51,335 nt of DNA from an uncultured Acetatifactor sp. (GTDB lineage: Bacteria; Bacillota; Clostridia; Lachnospirales; Lachnospiraceae): assembly GCA_947627535.1 (NCBI GenBank), contig CANQWM010000017.1, positions 1 to 51,335 of the forward strand, read 5' to 3'. Under the pieces are notes generated by a model, which made no database searches, had not been told where the DNA came from, and was given only the letters and a program-made list of their open reading frames with translations. The position numbers and the translations under genes are program-made. Shown here one piece after another: positions 42,416 through 51,327 of the stretch. Within the stretch, counting starts at the first letter, position 1. Every line of letters starts with the position of its first letter.

Positions 42416-43846
42416 CGAGATCTCCTCCACTTTTTCCTCTGTGAGAATGTACTTCCGATGGAAGACGAACACAGCCGCCAGCAATCCTGCAACAGGAATC
42501 ACTGTCATCGTCATACGAAGTCCCACCAGAGAGCCTTTTGCCACCTGTATGATCTGCTCCGTATCCGTATCCTGACTGATATGGAACACGCCAAGGCATA
42601 CGGAAGCGATCAGTGCCGCCACCCCGGAGGCCAGCTTTACCACAAAGGTCTGCATGGAAAAGATCACGCTTTCATCCCGTCTGTTATTCTTTAACTCGCC
42701 GTAATCCACCGTGTTGGCCAGAAATACCGTTGTCAGCACGGACAGCATGCCGTTTGCCGCAAAGATGAAGAAGCCGGGTATAAACAGCAGATACACACTG
42801 GACATATTGGTAAAGGCAAGCACCAGCAGGGAAGCGTACCCCACAATGGCCATGCCAAAGCTTACATAGAAGATCTTTAACGCGCTCAGGAACCTGCGCA
42901 GAAGCGGGAACAGAAGCATCATGGCCAGGATCTGCACCCCTCCCCCAAAGGTGTTGAACAGCGTGTAAGCGCTTCTCCAGCCCTCTCCGCCAAAATCATA
43001 TTTAAAGAAATAGATCACAAGGTTGGAAGTAATGTAAATGGCACTGTTCACCAGTACAATGGCCACCACAACCGTCATGGCCTGATCGTTCTGCAGCAGC
43101 GCCCGGAACATCTGTCCCACGGTAGGCGCTTCCATGTCAACAGTGGATTTCTCCTTGATGTTCAGGCAGGTAACCAGAATAAATACCACGAAGAGAACCG
43201 CCACGATCAGCGAAAACCAGATGAAGCCCTCCCGCTCAATCCCCCGCTCTATGACCTGACGCATGGGAGAACCCTCCGCCGGCATCTCTGTCAGACCGTT
43301 TGCCGCCAGCAGGGCCGCCCTTTTTCTCTGGCCCAGCGCCGCCACGCACATCATTGTGACGATCGTAATAACAGCGGAACCCACGCCGGCACAGGACCGG
43401 GCCAATGTGGTCAGCCCCTCCCGTTCCTTTCCTCCCTCCGTAAAGGCCGGGATCATGGACCAATACGGAATATCCATCATGGTATAGGTTACACCCCAAA
43501 GAATATAAATCACCGCCGCATAGGCCACGAGCCCGCTGCCGTTTAATGCCGGCGGCGCCGTGAACATCAGAAACAGCACCACCGCGTTCAGCGCTGTACC
43601 GACCAAAAGCCATGGCCGGAACTTTCCCCATCTGGTCCGGGTCTTTGCCACCAGGACGCCCATGATCGGATCATTAAAGGCGTCAAACACTCTCGCCGCC
43701 ATCAGGATAATGCCCATGGCAATGGCGTTCACGCCCAGAATATCCTGATAATAATAGAGCACATAGCTGGCGGACAGCATGTACACCATGTCCTTTCCCA
43801 CCGCCCCAAGGCCGTAGGAAAATTTTTCTTTTGCCGACAGTTTCAT
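42383..43846 (-). CDS. GPH family sugar:cation symporter (MFS)
   Basis: 487 residues, twelve predicted membrane helices. N-terminal KLSAKEKFSYGLGAVGKDMV, FDAFNDPIMG and TRTRWGKFRPW are hallmarks of the glycoside-pentoside-hexuronide symporters, which take up di- and oligosaccharides or uronides with Na+ or H+. There is no C-terminal PTS IIA domain. The ATG at 43846 follows GGTGGGAG. The last codons (REKRAKE) fall inside the 22-base repeat array, so the C-terminus may vary between strains. Substrate not predictable. Confidence 0.9.
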   Translation of the reverse strand: MKLSAKEKFSYGLGAVGKDMVYMLSASYVLYYYQDILGVNAIAMGIILMAARVFDAFNDPIMGVLVAKTRTRWGKFRPWLLVGTALNAVVLFLMFTAPPALNGSGLVAYAAVIYILWGVTYTMMDIPYWSMIPAFTEGGKEREGLTTLARSCAGVGSAVITIVTMMCVAALGQRKRAALLAANGLTEMPAEGSPMRQVIERGIEREGFIWFSLIVAVLFVVFILVTCLNIKEKSTVDMEAPTVGQMFRALLQNDQAMTVVVAIVLVNSAIYITSNLVIYFFKYDFGGEGWRSAYTLFNTFGGGVQILAMMLLFPLLRRFLSALKIFYVSFGMAIVGYASLLVLAFTNMSSVYLLFIPGFFIFAANGMLSVLTTVFLANTVDYGELKNNRRDESVIFSMQTFVVKLASGVAALIASVCLGVFHISQDTDTEQIIQVAKGSLVGLRMTMTVIPVAGLLAAVFVFHRKYILTEEKVEEISEKIREKRAKE

Positions 43847-43924
43847 ATCTCCCACCTTTCCGCGCGGCAAAACCGATTTTTTCTTTCCCGCAGAACCATC
43901 CGCCGCGCCTGGACCGTTCCCGGT

Positions 43925-45232
43925 TTATTCCCCGTAAAACGCACGAAACAGCTTCACCGCATATTCCGTGTCCTTCGCTCCCGCCGTCTCCACCGCGGAA
44001 TGCATCGCAAGCTGGGGAAGCCCGATATCAGCGCTCAGCGCGGACACATGCGCCGCACAGATATGCCCCAGCGTGGAACCGCCCGGAATGTCGGACCGGT
44101 TGGCGTAGGTCTGGCACGGCACCTGCGCCTTTCTGCACAGTTCCCTGATCCGTGCCCCCGAAACGGCGTCCGTGGTGTATTTCTGGCTTCCGTTATACTT
44201 TAAGACAATCCCGCCGTTCAAATACGGCCTGTTGGTAGGATCCGCTTTCTCCGGGTGGTTCGGATGAACCCCATGGGCATTGTCCGCCGAGATCAGGAAG
44301 CTGTCCGCCGTCATCCGCAGGTATTCCCCGCGGCCTGCGCCAAGGCCCTCTGTCACCCGCCACAACACATCCTCCAGGAAGGTGGAACCGGCGCCCTGCC
44401 TGGTTCCGCTTCCCACCTCCTCGCTGTCAAAGACAGCCAGGACATTGACATAATGTTCCGGCACGCTTTCCGCAAACGCTTTCGCGGAAGCAAACACACA
44501 CTGCAGATCATCCAGCCTGGGAGACAGTACAAATTCCCCCTCCTCCCCCAGAAAACGCCCCTTTTCCCTGACATAGAGAAACAGGTCATGCCCGAGGATA
44601 TCCTTCCGGTTCACATGAAGCTCTCCCGCGATCCTGTCCGACAGAAGCGCCTTTCCTTCTTTCCGGCTGCAGTCCCCATACAGCGGCAGCATATCCGACT
44701 TTGGATCGTACTCCACGCCCTTGTTCATGTCGCGATTCATATGAATGGCCAGATTCGGGATCACAAGCAGATCGCTGTCAATGTTCACAAGCTTCTCCGC
44801 CACACCGAATCCTTCCCGCACCACTGCCCTGCCCGCCACGGACAGCGCCCTGTCCATCCAGGAAGAAAGGATCATGCCGCCGTACTTTTCCGTATTCAGC
44901 CTGACATACCGTTCCTCCACGACCATCTCCGGATTTTCCTTTATCTTAAAGGTCGGCGAGTCGCTGTGGGAAGCCACGATGTGAAATCCCCGGGGTATTT
45001 CCCGCTTTCCGGGTTCCCCGGGCAGGCAAAAGGCGATCAGGGAAGAACCTCCCCGCATCACATAATATCCGCCCCCCTGTTCCAGGTTCCATTCCTCCTT
45101 CTCCTTCAGCTCCTGAAATTTATGGGTCCGCAGCATTTCCGCCACATTGGCCGCCGCATGGTAGCTGCTGGGGCTTTTCTCAATAAAATCCAGCATCTCC
45201 CCGGCGCATTTCTGAAATTCATCCAAGCTCAT
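43925..45232 (-). CDS. M18 family aminopeptidase
   Basis: 435 residues, the normal length. A dinuclear zinc aminopeptidase that removes N-terminal Asp/Glu or neutral residues in the cytoplasm. Metal and catalytic blocks: IVASHSDSPTFKIK, PRLDDLQ, VFDSEEVGSGT and the C-terminal LAMHSAVETAG. The ATG at 45232 lies inside the end of manC (14-base overlap), so translation is coupled to the GDP-fucose genes. No functional link to sugar-nucleotide synthesis is known. Confidence 0.93.
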   Translation of the reverse strand: MSLDEFQKCAGEMLDFIEKSPSSYHAAANVAEMLRTHKFQELKEKEEWNLEQGGGYYVMRGGSSLIAFCLPGEPGKREIPRGFHIVASHSDSPTFKIKENPEMVVEERYVRLNTEKYGGMILSSWMDRALSVAGRAVVREGFGVAEKLVNIDSDLLVIPNLAIHMNRDMNKGVEYDPKSDMLPLYGDCSRKEGKALLSDRIAGELHVNRKDILGHDLFLYVREKGRFLGEEGEFVLSPRLDDLQCVFASAKAFAESVPEHYVNVLAVFDSEEVGSGTRQGAGSTFLEDVLWRVTEGLGAGRGEYLRMTADSFLISADNAHGVHPNHPEKADPTNRPYLNGGIVLKYNGSQKYTTDAVSGARIRELCRKAQVPCQTYANRSDIPGGSTLGHICAAHVSALSADIGLPQLAMHSAVETAGAKDTEYAVKLFRAFYGE

Positions 45233-46532
45233 GTTTTATTTTATCCTCCACTGTAATCTCCCTGCCAAGCTGCACCTCATTGATCATCAGTTCCGTGTCT
45301 GCAAAGACCGTGTGGCGGCAGCCGGCGGGCATGGAAAGGACGTCGCCCGGTCCCACGCGGCGTTCTTTTCCGTCCAGGACCACACGCCCCTCCCCGCGCA
45401 TTACCGTCCACACCTCGTCCCGGTGCTCATGGCTGTGGTAGTGAAGGCTGTGCCCCGGCAGCAGGACGATCCGTATGACAAGGCTTTCCTCCTGTACGTC
45501 CAGCACCGTAAAGCTTCCCCAGGATTTCTCCGCAAACATGACCTGCTGTTCCATCCGGTCCACGAAGGGCTTGATATAACTGCTCTGGCCCTTGTCGGAG
45601 ACCAGTATCCCTTCTCCGCTGGCGGCAATCACCATATCCCGGCAGCCCATGCAGAGAATGGGAATGTTCAGCTCATTGACCACATTGGTGTTTACACAGG
45701 TCTCATTCAGCGTAACTCTTCCCAGGGCCTCTTCCCCCATCACCTCCGCGAAGGTGTTCCAGGTCCCGATGTCCTTCCATTCTCCGCCGTAGCGAAGTAC
45801 ACGGATATCCTTCTCCTTTTCCACCACGGCATAGTCGAAGCTGATGCGCTCCGCTTCGGCATAATGTTCGTACAGCTTTTGATAGTCCGAAAAAGCAGAC
45901 CATTCCCGGGCCTTCTGCAGCAGATATTTCAGCCTGCACGCAAAAACGCCCCCGTTCCAAAGGGCACCCTGCTTCAGATACTCCTTCGCCGTTTCCAGGT
46001 CCGGCTTTTCCCGGAAGGAGAGGACGCCGCTGACCGGCTCCCGGTCCTGTGGAATGATATAGCCGTACTTTTCGCTGGGGTAGGTAGGCTCCATTCCCAT
46101 GAGAAGCAGCGCTGCCGTCCCTTTCTCCGCCAGCTCTCCCATATGTTTCACCGTCTGGAAATACCCGTCCTCCACATAGGGATCCACAGGGCAGACGACC
46201 ACGGGTTCCTCTTCCTCCACCTTCCGTTCTTCCTGAAGATAAAACGCCGCAAGGCTGATGGCGGGAAAGGTATCACGTCTGGACGGCTCCACACAGATGC
46301 TGACCTTATCTCCCAGCTGATTTTTGATTGCGCTGACCTGCTTTTTTCCGGTAGCGATAGTGATCTGCGCCTCCGGTATGGCCTCCCTGATCTGCCGGTA
46401 TACCCGCATGACCATGGACTCCGGCCTGCCGTCCGGATCTTTCAGTATTTTGATAAATTGTTTGGAGCGAATGTCATTGGACAAAGGCCAGAGCCTTTTC
46501 CCGCTTCCCCCCGACAGTAAGATGATCTGCAT
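45219..46532 (-). CDS. manC: Mannose-1-phosphate guanylyltransferase with cupin domain
   Basis: 437 residues from the ATG at 46532. Makes GDP-mannose, the precursor of GDP-fucose. The nucleotidyltransferase domain starts MQIILLSGGSGKRLWPLSND and contains FREKPDLETA and WNGGVF. The C-terminal cupin (about 320-430: GHSLHYHSHEHRDEVWTV) resembles the mannose-6-phosphate isomerase part of bifunctional ManC/AlgA proteins. It is third in the order gmd, fcl, manC. Phosphomannomutase is not in the window. Confidence 0.9.
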   Translation of the reverse strand: MQIILLSGGSGKRLWPLSNDIRSKQFIKILKDPDGRPESMVMRVYRQIREAIPEAQITIATGKKQVSAIKNQLGDKVSICVEPSRRDTFPAISLAAFYLQEERKVEEEEPVVVCPVDPYVEDGYFQTVKHMGELAEKGTAALLLMGMEPTYPSEKYGYIIPQDREPVSGVLSFREKPDLETAKEYLKQGALWNGGVFACRLKYLLQKAREWSAFSDYQKLYEHYAEAERISFDYAVVEKEKDIRVLRYGGEWKDIGTWNTFAEVMGEEALGRVTLNETCVNTNVVNELNIPILCMGCRDMVIAASGEGILVSDKGQSSYIKPFVDRMEQQVMFAEKSWGSFTVLDVQEESLVIRIVLLPGHSLHYHSHEHRDEVWTVMRGEGRVVLDGKERRVGPGDVLSMPAGCRHTVFADTELMINEVQLGREITVEDKIKHELG

Positions 46533-46564
46533 TTTGACCGCCTGCCACCCTTTCTCCCACAGAT

Positions 46565-47509
46565 CTATCGCTCGGCCCGCATGGGATTTTCCAGAAAATC
46601 CCGGTAAGCCATCCGAATCCCGTCCTCCAGCTCCGTCGTGTAGTGGTAGCCCAGGCTCTCCAGCTTGCTCACATCCAACAGCTTTCTCGGCGTGCCGTCC
46701 GGCCTGGAGGGATCCCATCTGATCTCGCCCTTATACCCTACGATCCTGGCGACCAGCTCGGTCAGTTCCTTTATGGTGAGCTCCTTTCCCGTGCCGAGGT
46801 TCACCGTCTCGTTTCCGCTGTAATGGTTCATCAGATATACGCAGGCGTCCGCCAGATCGTCCACATACAGAAACTCCCGCAGCGGCTTTCCTGTTCCCCA
46901 GCACACAACCTCCTTCGCTCCGGCTTCCTTCGCTTCGTGAAACCGCCGGATGAGGGCCGGCAGCACATGGCTGTGGGTGGGATGGTAATTGTCGTTTGGT
47001 CCATAAAGGTTGGTGGGCATCACGCTGATATAATCCGTTCCGTACTGGCGGTTTAAGTATTCACAGTATTTCAGCCCGGATATTTTCGCCAGGGCGTAAG
47101 CCTCGTTGGTCGGCTCCAGCTCCCCCGTGAGCAGGCAGCTTTCCTTCATGGGCTGCGGGGCCATTCTCGGGTAAATACAGCTGCTCCCCAGAAACAGAAG
47201 CTTCTTACAGCCGTTCTGCCAGGCCGCGTGAATGACGTTCATCTCCAGCGCCATATTCTCATACAGGAAATCGGCAGGCGCCTCGTCGTTGGCCACGATC
47301 CCGCCTACCTTTGCCGCCGCCAGGAACACATAATCCGGCTTTTCCAGCCGGAAAAAATCCTCTACCTCCGCCTGCCGGCACAGGTTTAACTGGGCGTGGG
47401 TCCTGGTGACGAGATTTTCATAGCCGTTTTTCCGAAGGGCCCGGCAAATGGCGCTTCCCACCATTCCCCGGTGTCCCGCCACATAAATTTTCGCATCCTT
47501 CTCCATCAT
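46565..47509 (-). CDS. fcl: GDP-L-fucose synthase
   Basis: 314 residues. Epimerase-reductase that turns GDP-4-keto-6-deoxymannose into GDP-L-fucose with NADPH. The cofactor loop is [11 protein letters not shown], the serine block LGSSCIYP, the catalytic Tyr-xxx-Lys YALAKISG. The N-terminal [12 protein letters not shown] and [19 protein letters not shown] blocks are family-specific. GGAGGAAT precedes two adjacent ATG codons. Gmd lies 36 bases upstream. Confidence 0.95.
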   Translation of the reverse strand: MMEKDAKIYVAGHRGMVGSAICRALRKNGYENLVTRTHAQLNLCRQAEVEDFFRLEKPDYVFLAAAKVGGIVANDEAPADFLYENMALEMNVIHAAWQNGCKKLLFLGSSCIYPRMAPQPMKESCLLTGELEPTNEAYALAKISGLKYCEYLNRQYGTDYISVMPTNLYGPNDNYHPTHSHVLPALIRRFHEAKEAGAKEVVCWGTGKPLREFLYVDDLADACVYLMNHYSGNETVNLGTGKELTIKELTELVARIVGYKGEIRWDPSRPDGTPRKLLDVSKLESLGYHYTTELEDGIRMAYRDFLENPMRAER

Positions 47510-47545
47510 ATCGCAATTCCTCCGCTTTTTCGGAACTCTTTGTCC

Positions 47546-48592
47546 CTATCCTCTTGCGGCGGCCGCTTCCGCCTTCGCCAGCGCAAGGTCGTGCTCCGCC
47601 ATCAGCCGGCAGAGCTCCTCACAGCTTGTCCTCTGCGGATCCCAGCCCAGCACGGTCCTGGCCTTTGTGGGATCCCCGCAGAGATTCACCACGTCTGTGG
47701 GACGGTAAAACTCTCTGCTCACCTCCACCAGCACGCGCCCGTCCACCCGGTCGATTCCCTTCTCCTCAAGGCCCTCTCCCTTCCATTCCAGTTCAATTCC
47801 CACATAATGGAACGCCAGCTGGGTAAACTCCCTCACCGTATGCTGTACGCCCGTGGCGATCACAAAATCCTCCGGCTTGTCCGCCTGAAGCATCAGCCAC
47901 ATGCATTCCACATAGTCTTTGGCGTAGCCCCAGTCCCTGAGGGAGTCCAGGTTGCCAAGATACAGCTTGTCCTGAAGGCCGCATGCGATCCTTCCGGCGG
48001 CGCGCGTGATCTTTCTTGTCACAAAGGTCTCGCCCCTCCGCTCGGATTCATGGTTGAACAGAATGCCGTTTACCGCAAACATTCCGTAAGCTTCCCTGTA
48101 TTCCTTCACAATCCAGAACCCGTACTGCTTTGCCACCGCATAGGGACTGTAAGGATGAAAGGGCGTGGTCTCCCGCTGGGGAACCTCCTCCACCCTGCCG
48201 TACAGCTCCGAAGTAGAAGCCTGATAAATGCGGCAGCTTTGCGCAAGGCCCGCGATCCGGACAGCCTCCAGCACCCGGAGTACGCCAAGGGCGTCCACGT
48301 CGCCGGAATATTCCGGCGCCTCAAAGCTGACATGAACGTGGCTCTGGGCCGCAAGATTGTAGATCTCATCAGGCCGTACCCCGCACACGATCCGGATAAT
48401 GCTGGAAGAATCCGACATATCCCCTTCATGCAGGATCAGACGTTCCTCCCCTGCCAGATGGTCGATCCTTGCCGTGTTGGAAACGGAAGCCCTGCGCACC
48501 ATACCGTGTACCTCGTATCCCTTCTCCAAGAGCAGCTGTGCCAGATACGAGCCGTCCTGCCCTGTGATTCCCGTGATCAGCGCTTTCTTCAT
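47546..48592 (-). CDS. gmd: GDP-mannose 4,6-dehydratase
   Basis: 348 residues. First step from GDP-mannose to GDP-fucose. The NAD(P) loop is [16 protein letters not shown], the Thr/Ser block [10 protein letters not shown], the catalytic Tyr/Lys [11 protein letters not shown], and [19 protein letters not shown] is diagnostic. The ATG at 48592 follows AGGACGG. First gene of the GDP-fucose operon; fucose is then added to a capsule, exopolysaccharide or glycoprotein, but no glycosyltransferase lies in this window. Confidence 0.95.
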   Translation of the reverse strand: MKKALITGITGQDGSYLAQLLLEKGYEVHGMVRRASVSNTARIDHLAGEERLILHEGDMSDSSSIIRIVCGVRPDEIYNLAAQSHVHVSFEAPEYSGDVDALGVLRVLEAVRIAGLAQSCRIYQASTSELYGRVEEVPQRETTPFHPYSPYAVAKQYGFWIVKEYREAYGMFAVNGILFNHESERRGETFVTRKITRAAGRIACGLQDKLYLGNLDSLRDWGYAKDYVECMWLMLQADKPEDFVIATGVQHTVREFTQLAFHYVGIELEWKGEGLEEKGIDRVDGRVLVEVSREFYRPTDVVNLCGDPTKARTVLGWDPQRTSCEELCRLMAEHDLALAKAEAAAARG

Positions 48593-48694
48593 ACCGTCCT
48601 GTCTCCTCTTTGTCATCTTCTTCCTACTTCACCGCGTTTCCCGCTGTCCCGGTCTCGCGTACTTTTTGCCGTCTTTCTTTTTTCCCGTTTTTCC

Positions 48695-49246
48695 TCAGCT
48701 CCGGTACACGATGGTCTGAGCCATCTCACGTGCCTTTTCCTCCCCGCACAGCACCCCGGCTATGGCAAGGCCGAAATCCACGGCCGTTCCCATCCCCCGG
48801 GAAGTGATCACATGCCCGGAGATTTCCACCGGCCCCTTTGTCACCTCCGCTCCCTCAAGGTGACTCTCAAAGGAAGGATAGCTGCAGGCTCTTCTTCCTT
48901 TCAGGATACCTTTATGCCCGAAAATACTGGGCGCGGCACAGATCGCCGCAATGTACTTTCCGTCCCGGTAGAACCTGTCGATCTGGTCCATCAGCCCCGG
49001 ATGCGCCTCCAGATTTTTTGTTCCAAGGCCACCCCCGGGCAGCACAAGCATGTCGTATTCCTGAAAATCCGCCTGTGCAAAGGTTTTATCCATCTCCACC
49101 GTAATGCCGTGGGAACCTTTTACCGCTTTCTGTCCGTATACCGATACCATATCCGTTTCTATTCCGCATCTGCGGCAGATATCTACAACCGCCAGAGCCT
49201 CGATCTCCTCAAATCCCTCCGCAAAAAACACCGCCAGTCTGCTCAT
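48695..49246 (-). CDS. DJ-1/PfpI family protein
   Basis: 183 residues. The nucleophile Cys103 sits in the elbow AAICAAPSIFG, with the supporting Glu in AEGFEEIEA and PGGGLGTKNLE. Members are glyoxalases, deglycase-like or chaperone-like enzymes; the exact activity is open. GGGAGG precedes the ATG. Its own promoter lies at 49324-49352. Gmd follows after 102 bases and could be read from the same promoter. Confidence 0.9.
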   Translation of the reverse strand: MSRLAVFFAEGFEEIEALAVVDICRRCGIETDMVSVYGQKAVKGSHGITVEMDKTFAQADFQEYDMLVLPGGGLGTKNLEAHPGLMDQIDRFYRDGKYIAAICAAPSIFGHKGILKGRRACSYPSFESHLEGAEVTKGPVEISGHVITSRGMGTAVDFGLAIAGVLCGEEKAREMAQTIVYRS

Positions 49247-49323
49247 TCCAAACCTCCCTTTGACGCCGGTTACCGGCTCTCTTTTTTCCCGCCGCAGCGG
49301 TCCTTCAAACTATCGCTATAACA

Positions 49324-49352
49324 AGTATACACATTTAAAAGAAAGATTGCAA
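49324..49352 (-). promoter_or_regulatory. Promoter of the DJ-1 gene
   Basis: TTGCAA (49352-49347), 17-base spacer, TATACT (49329-49324) on the minus strand, about 75 bases ahead of the start codon. Confidence 0.65.
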
Positions 49353-49369
49353 TTCCTTCCCCCCAATTA

Positions 49370-49398
49370 TTTACGTTATGGCCGGGATATGGTATAAT
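49370..49398 (+). promoter_or_regulatory. First plus-strand promoter before the CYTH gene
   Basis: TTTACG (49370-49375), 17-base spacer, TATAAT (49393-49398) with extended -10 TGG. The 16 bases from 49390 recur at 49475. Confidence 0.6.
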
Positions 49399-49490
49399 GA
49401 TTCTGCTATCGCAGAATCCATGGCTGTTACTCAGCCATGATGCCGCTTGCGCGGCGCTTCCTTTTCCGCGCTTGTGGTATAATGATTCTG
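49390..49490. repeat. 16-base direct repeat flanking three hairpins
   Basis: TGGTATAATGATTCTG occurs at 49390-49405 and 49475-49490. Between them lie three perfect hairpins in a row: GATTCTGC/GCAGAATC (49399-49418), CATGGCTG/CAGCCATG (49419-49439) and GCCGC/GCGGC (49442-49455). The second copy contains another extended -10 (TATAAT 49478-49483), so the CYTH gene may have two promoters. Confidence 0.8.
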
Positions 49491-49527
49491 TACGATACCT
49501 TTACAGAAAAGGGGCTTGAAAGAACAC

Positions 49528-50016
49528 ATGGAGATAGAACGGAAATTTACCATTAAACAGATTCCCGAAAATCTGGACAGCTATCCTTCCCGCCACATTG
49601 AACAGTGCTACCTGAACGCTTTCCCGGTGGTGCGGGTGAGAAAGGAAGACGACGAATATTATCTGACTTACAAGGGAAACGGCATGATGGCCCGGGAGGA
49701 ATACAACCTTCCCTTGAGCCGGGATGCTTACTTCCATCTGCGCGAAAAGGCCGACGGCAAGATCATCTCCAAGCGCCGATACCTGATCCCGCTGCCCCAT
49801 CCCGCCGTCCAGGAAGGCTGCAGGAAGCCGCCCGCCGACTACAGTCTCACCATTGAACTGGATGTGTTCGATCCCCCCTTCGCCCCCCTTGTCATGGCAG
49901 AGGTAGAGTTTGGCAGCAGGGAGGCCGCGGAAGCCTTCGTGCCGCCGGAATGGTTTGACGAAGACGTCACCTACAGGCAGGAATATCACAATTCCTATAT
50001 GGCCCTCGAAACATGA
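49528..50016 (+). CDS. CYTH domain protein (triphosphate tunnel metalloenzyme)
   Basis: 162 residues. The N-terminal EIERKF is the ExExK signature, and alternating charged strands (VVRVRKEDDEYYLTYKG, IISKRRYLIPL, MAEVEFGS) build the tunnel that binds triphosphate groups and Mg2+. Clostridial members hydrolyse inorganic triphosphate or related compounds. The ATG at 49528 is chosen because the signature must stand at the start; its ribosome site is weak, and a TTG four codons upstream behind AAAAGGGG is possible. Confidence 0.88.
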   Translation: MEIERKFTIKQIPENLDSYPSRHIEQCYLNAFPVVRVRKEDDEYYLTYKGNGMMAREEYNLPLSRDAYFHLREKADGKIISKRRYLIPLPHPAVQEGCRKPPADYSLTIELDVFDPPFAPLVMAEVEFGSREAAEAFVPPEWFDEDVTYRQEYHNSYMALET

Positions 50017-50043
50017 CCCCCCTGTTCCTGCTGTTTTACGATT

Positions 50044-50991
50044 TTATGAGGGCTGGCTGAACCGTATCAAATAGACAAAATATGCCGCGTAGCCCGCGAG
50101 CATGGCGATTCCGCCCAGCCTTCCCAGCCTTTTGTTCTTTGCGACGCAGATAAGCAGCAGCACGGCCGCTCCCAACGCAATCAGGCTGTCCGCAAGGAAG
50201 CTGTCCGCATAGACCACCGGAGTAATCACCGCCGTCGTGCCTACTACAAACAGGATATTAAAAAGATTGCTTCCCACGATATTTCCCATTGCGATGTCGG
50301 CTTTCCCCTTCACCGCCGCCGTCACGCTGGTCACCAGCTCCGGCAGGGAAGTTCCCAGCGCCACGATCGTCAGCCCGATAAAGCGTTCGCTCATACCGAA
50401 GATCGTAGCCAGTTCGGTAGCGGCATCCACCGTCACATCGCTGCCGCCCACGATCATCACCGCCCCCACAACGACCATCAGGATCATCCGCCACACGGGT
50501 ATCTTTTTCTCCTTCTTTTCCTCCGGCGGCGTTCCTTTCTTTGCCATCTTCAGCAGATAGAGCAGATAAAACAACATAAGCCCCCAGAGGATCAGGCCGT
50601 CCGCACGGCCCACCCTGTGGTCAAACAACCCCAAAAGCCCCAGGACCACCGTCACAAGGATCACAAAGGGAATCTCATAGCAGACGGTGGATTTCTGAAC
50701 CGGGACGGCGCAGATCACCGACGTCAGGCCAAGGATAATCAAAATGTTCAGGATATTGCTTCCCAGCACGTTTCCGATTGTGATCTCCGCGCTTCCCTTC
50801 AGCGCCGCAGAGATACTCACCGCCGCCTCCGGCAGAGAGGTTCCGATGGCCACAATGGTCAGGCCGATGACAAGCTGCGGGATACCGAACCTGTCCGCAA
50901 TGCCGGATGCCCCTTCCACGAACCAGTCCGCTCCCTTCATCAGCAGACAGAACCCTGCCACCAGCAGCAACAGCTGAATTGCGATCTCCAT
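50044..50991 (-). CDS. Calcium/sodium antiporter, CaCA family
   Basis: 315 residues, about ten membrane helices in two inverted halves. Each half carries the family's ion-binding repeat: GTSLPEAAVSISAAL with GNVLGSN, and GTSLPELVTSVTAAV with GNIVGSN. A charged cytoplasmic loop (KKGTPPEEKKEKK) joins them. It expels Ca2+ in exchange for Na+ or H+. The ATG at 50991 follows GGAGGAAAAG. The leader holds a terminator and a possible alternative pairing (51033-51091). Confidence 0.93.
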   Translation of the reverse strand: MEIAIQLLLLVAGFCLLMKGADWFVEGASGIADRFGIPQLVIGLTIVAIGTSLPEAAVSISAALKGSAEITIGNVLGSNILNILIILGLTSVICAVPVQKSTVCYEIPFVILVTVVLGLLGLFDHRVGRADGLILWGLMLFYLLYLLKMAKKGTPPEEKKEKKIPVWRMILMVVVGAVMIVGGSDVTVDAATELATIFGMSERFIGLTIVALGTSLPELVTSVTAAVKGKADIAMGNIVGSNLFNILFVVGTTAVITPVVYADSFLADSLIALGAAVLLLICVAKNKRLGRLGGIAMLAGYAAYFVYLIRFSQPS

Positions 50992-51043
50992 TTTTCTCTT
51001 TTCCTCCGTTCCGCCGCCCGGGCGGCTTTCTTCCGGTCCCTGA

Positions 51044-51091
51044 CAAAAAAAGAACAGGACCGGCACTGAGAGTGCTAAAAGTCTTGTTCTT
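51044..51091 (-). terminator. Rho-independent terminator or attenuator upstream of the antiporter gene
   Basis: A long stem AAGAACAAGAC/GTCCTGTTCTT (minus strand, one mismatch) with an inner GCACT/AGTGC hairpin and a seven-T run. It ends a transcript coming from the right edge of the window. Confidence 0.65.
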
Positions 51092-51099
51092 TCCTGAAA

Positions 51100-51327
51100 T
51101 CAGATGAAAGCGTACAACCACGGCTTTCCGCCGGGGTATGTTGATTGCACGTTGTAACTACTCCCTTTTAACAATAAAAAAGTACCATTTTTCTGCGTCC
51201 GTGTCAAGCCTAAATACGGGCGTCGATTCATGATGGAAACAGCTTCAGGCTTCTTATCCCCGTCTTTGGTAGTTAACGCCAGATTTTTTAGGAGCAAAAC
51301 CAACATAGAGCTCTTACAAATGCCCAT
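51100..51327 (-). CDS. Doubtful ORF at the window edge
   Basis: 75 codons ending SYNVQSTYPGGKPWLYAFI just before the terminator. No clear start site and no family recognised. The presence of a terminator right behind it argues for a transcript here, but it may be non-coding or the debris of a mobile element. Confidence 0.2.
   Translation of the reverse strand: MGICKSSMLVLLLKNLALTTKDGDKKPEAVSIMNRRPYLGLTRTQKNGTFLLLKGSSYNVQSTYPGGKPWLYAFI

Noticed and set aside
45231..46520. 429-codon frame on the plus strand
   Set aside because: Exact antisense of manC; composition unlike a protein.
47396..49321. 641-codon open frame on the plus strand
   Set aside because: Lies antisense to gmd, fcl and the DJ-1 gene, all with clear motifs. 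It is His/Pro/Arg-rich and without a family; an artefact of G+C-rich codon use.
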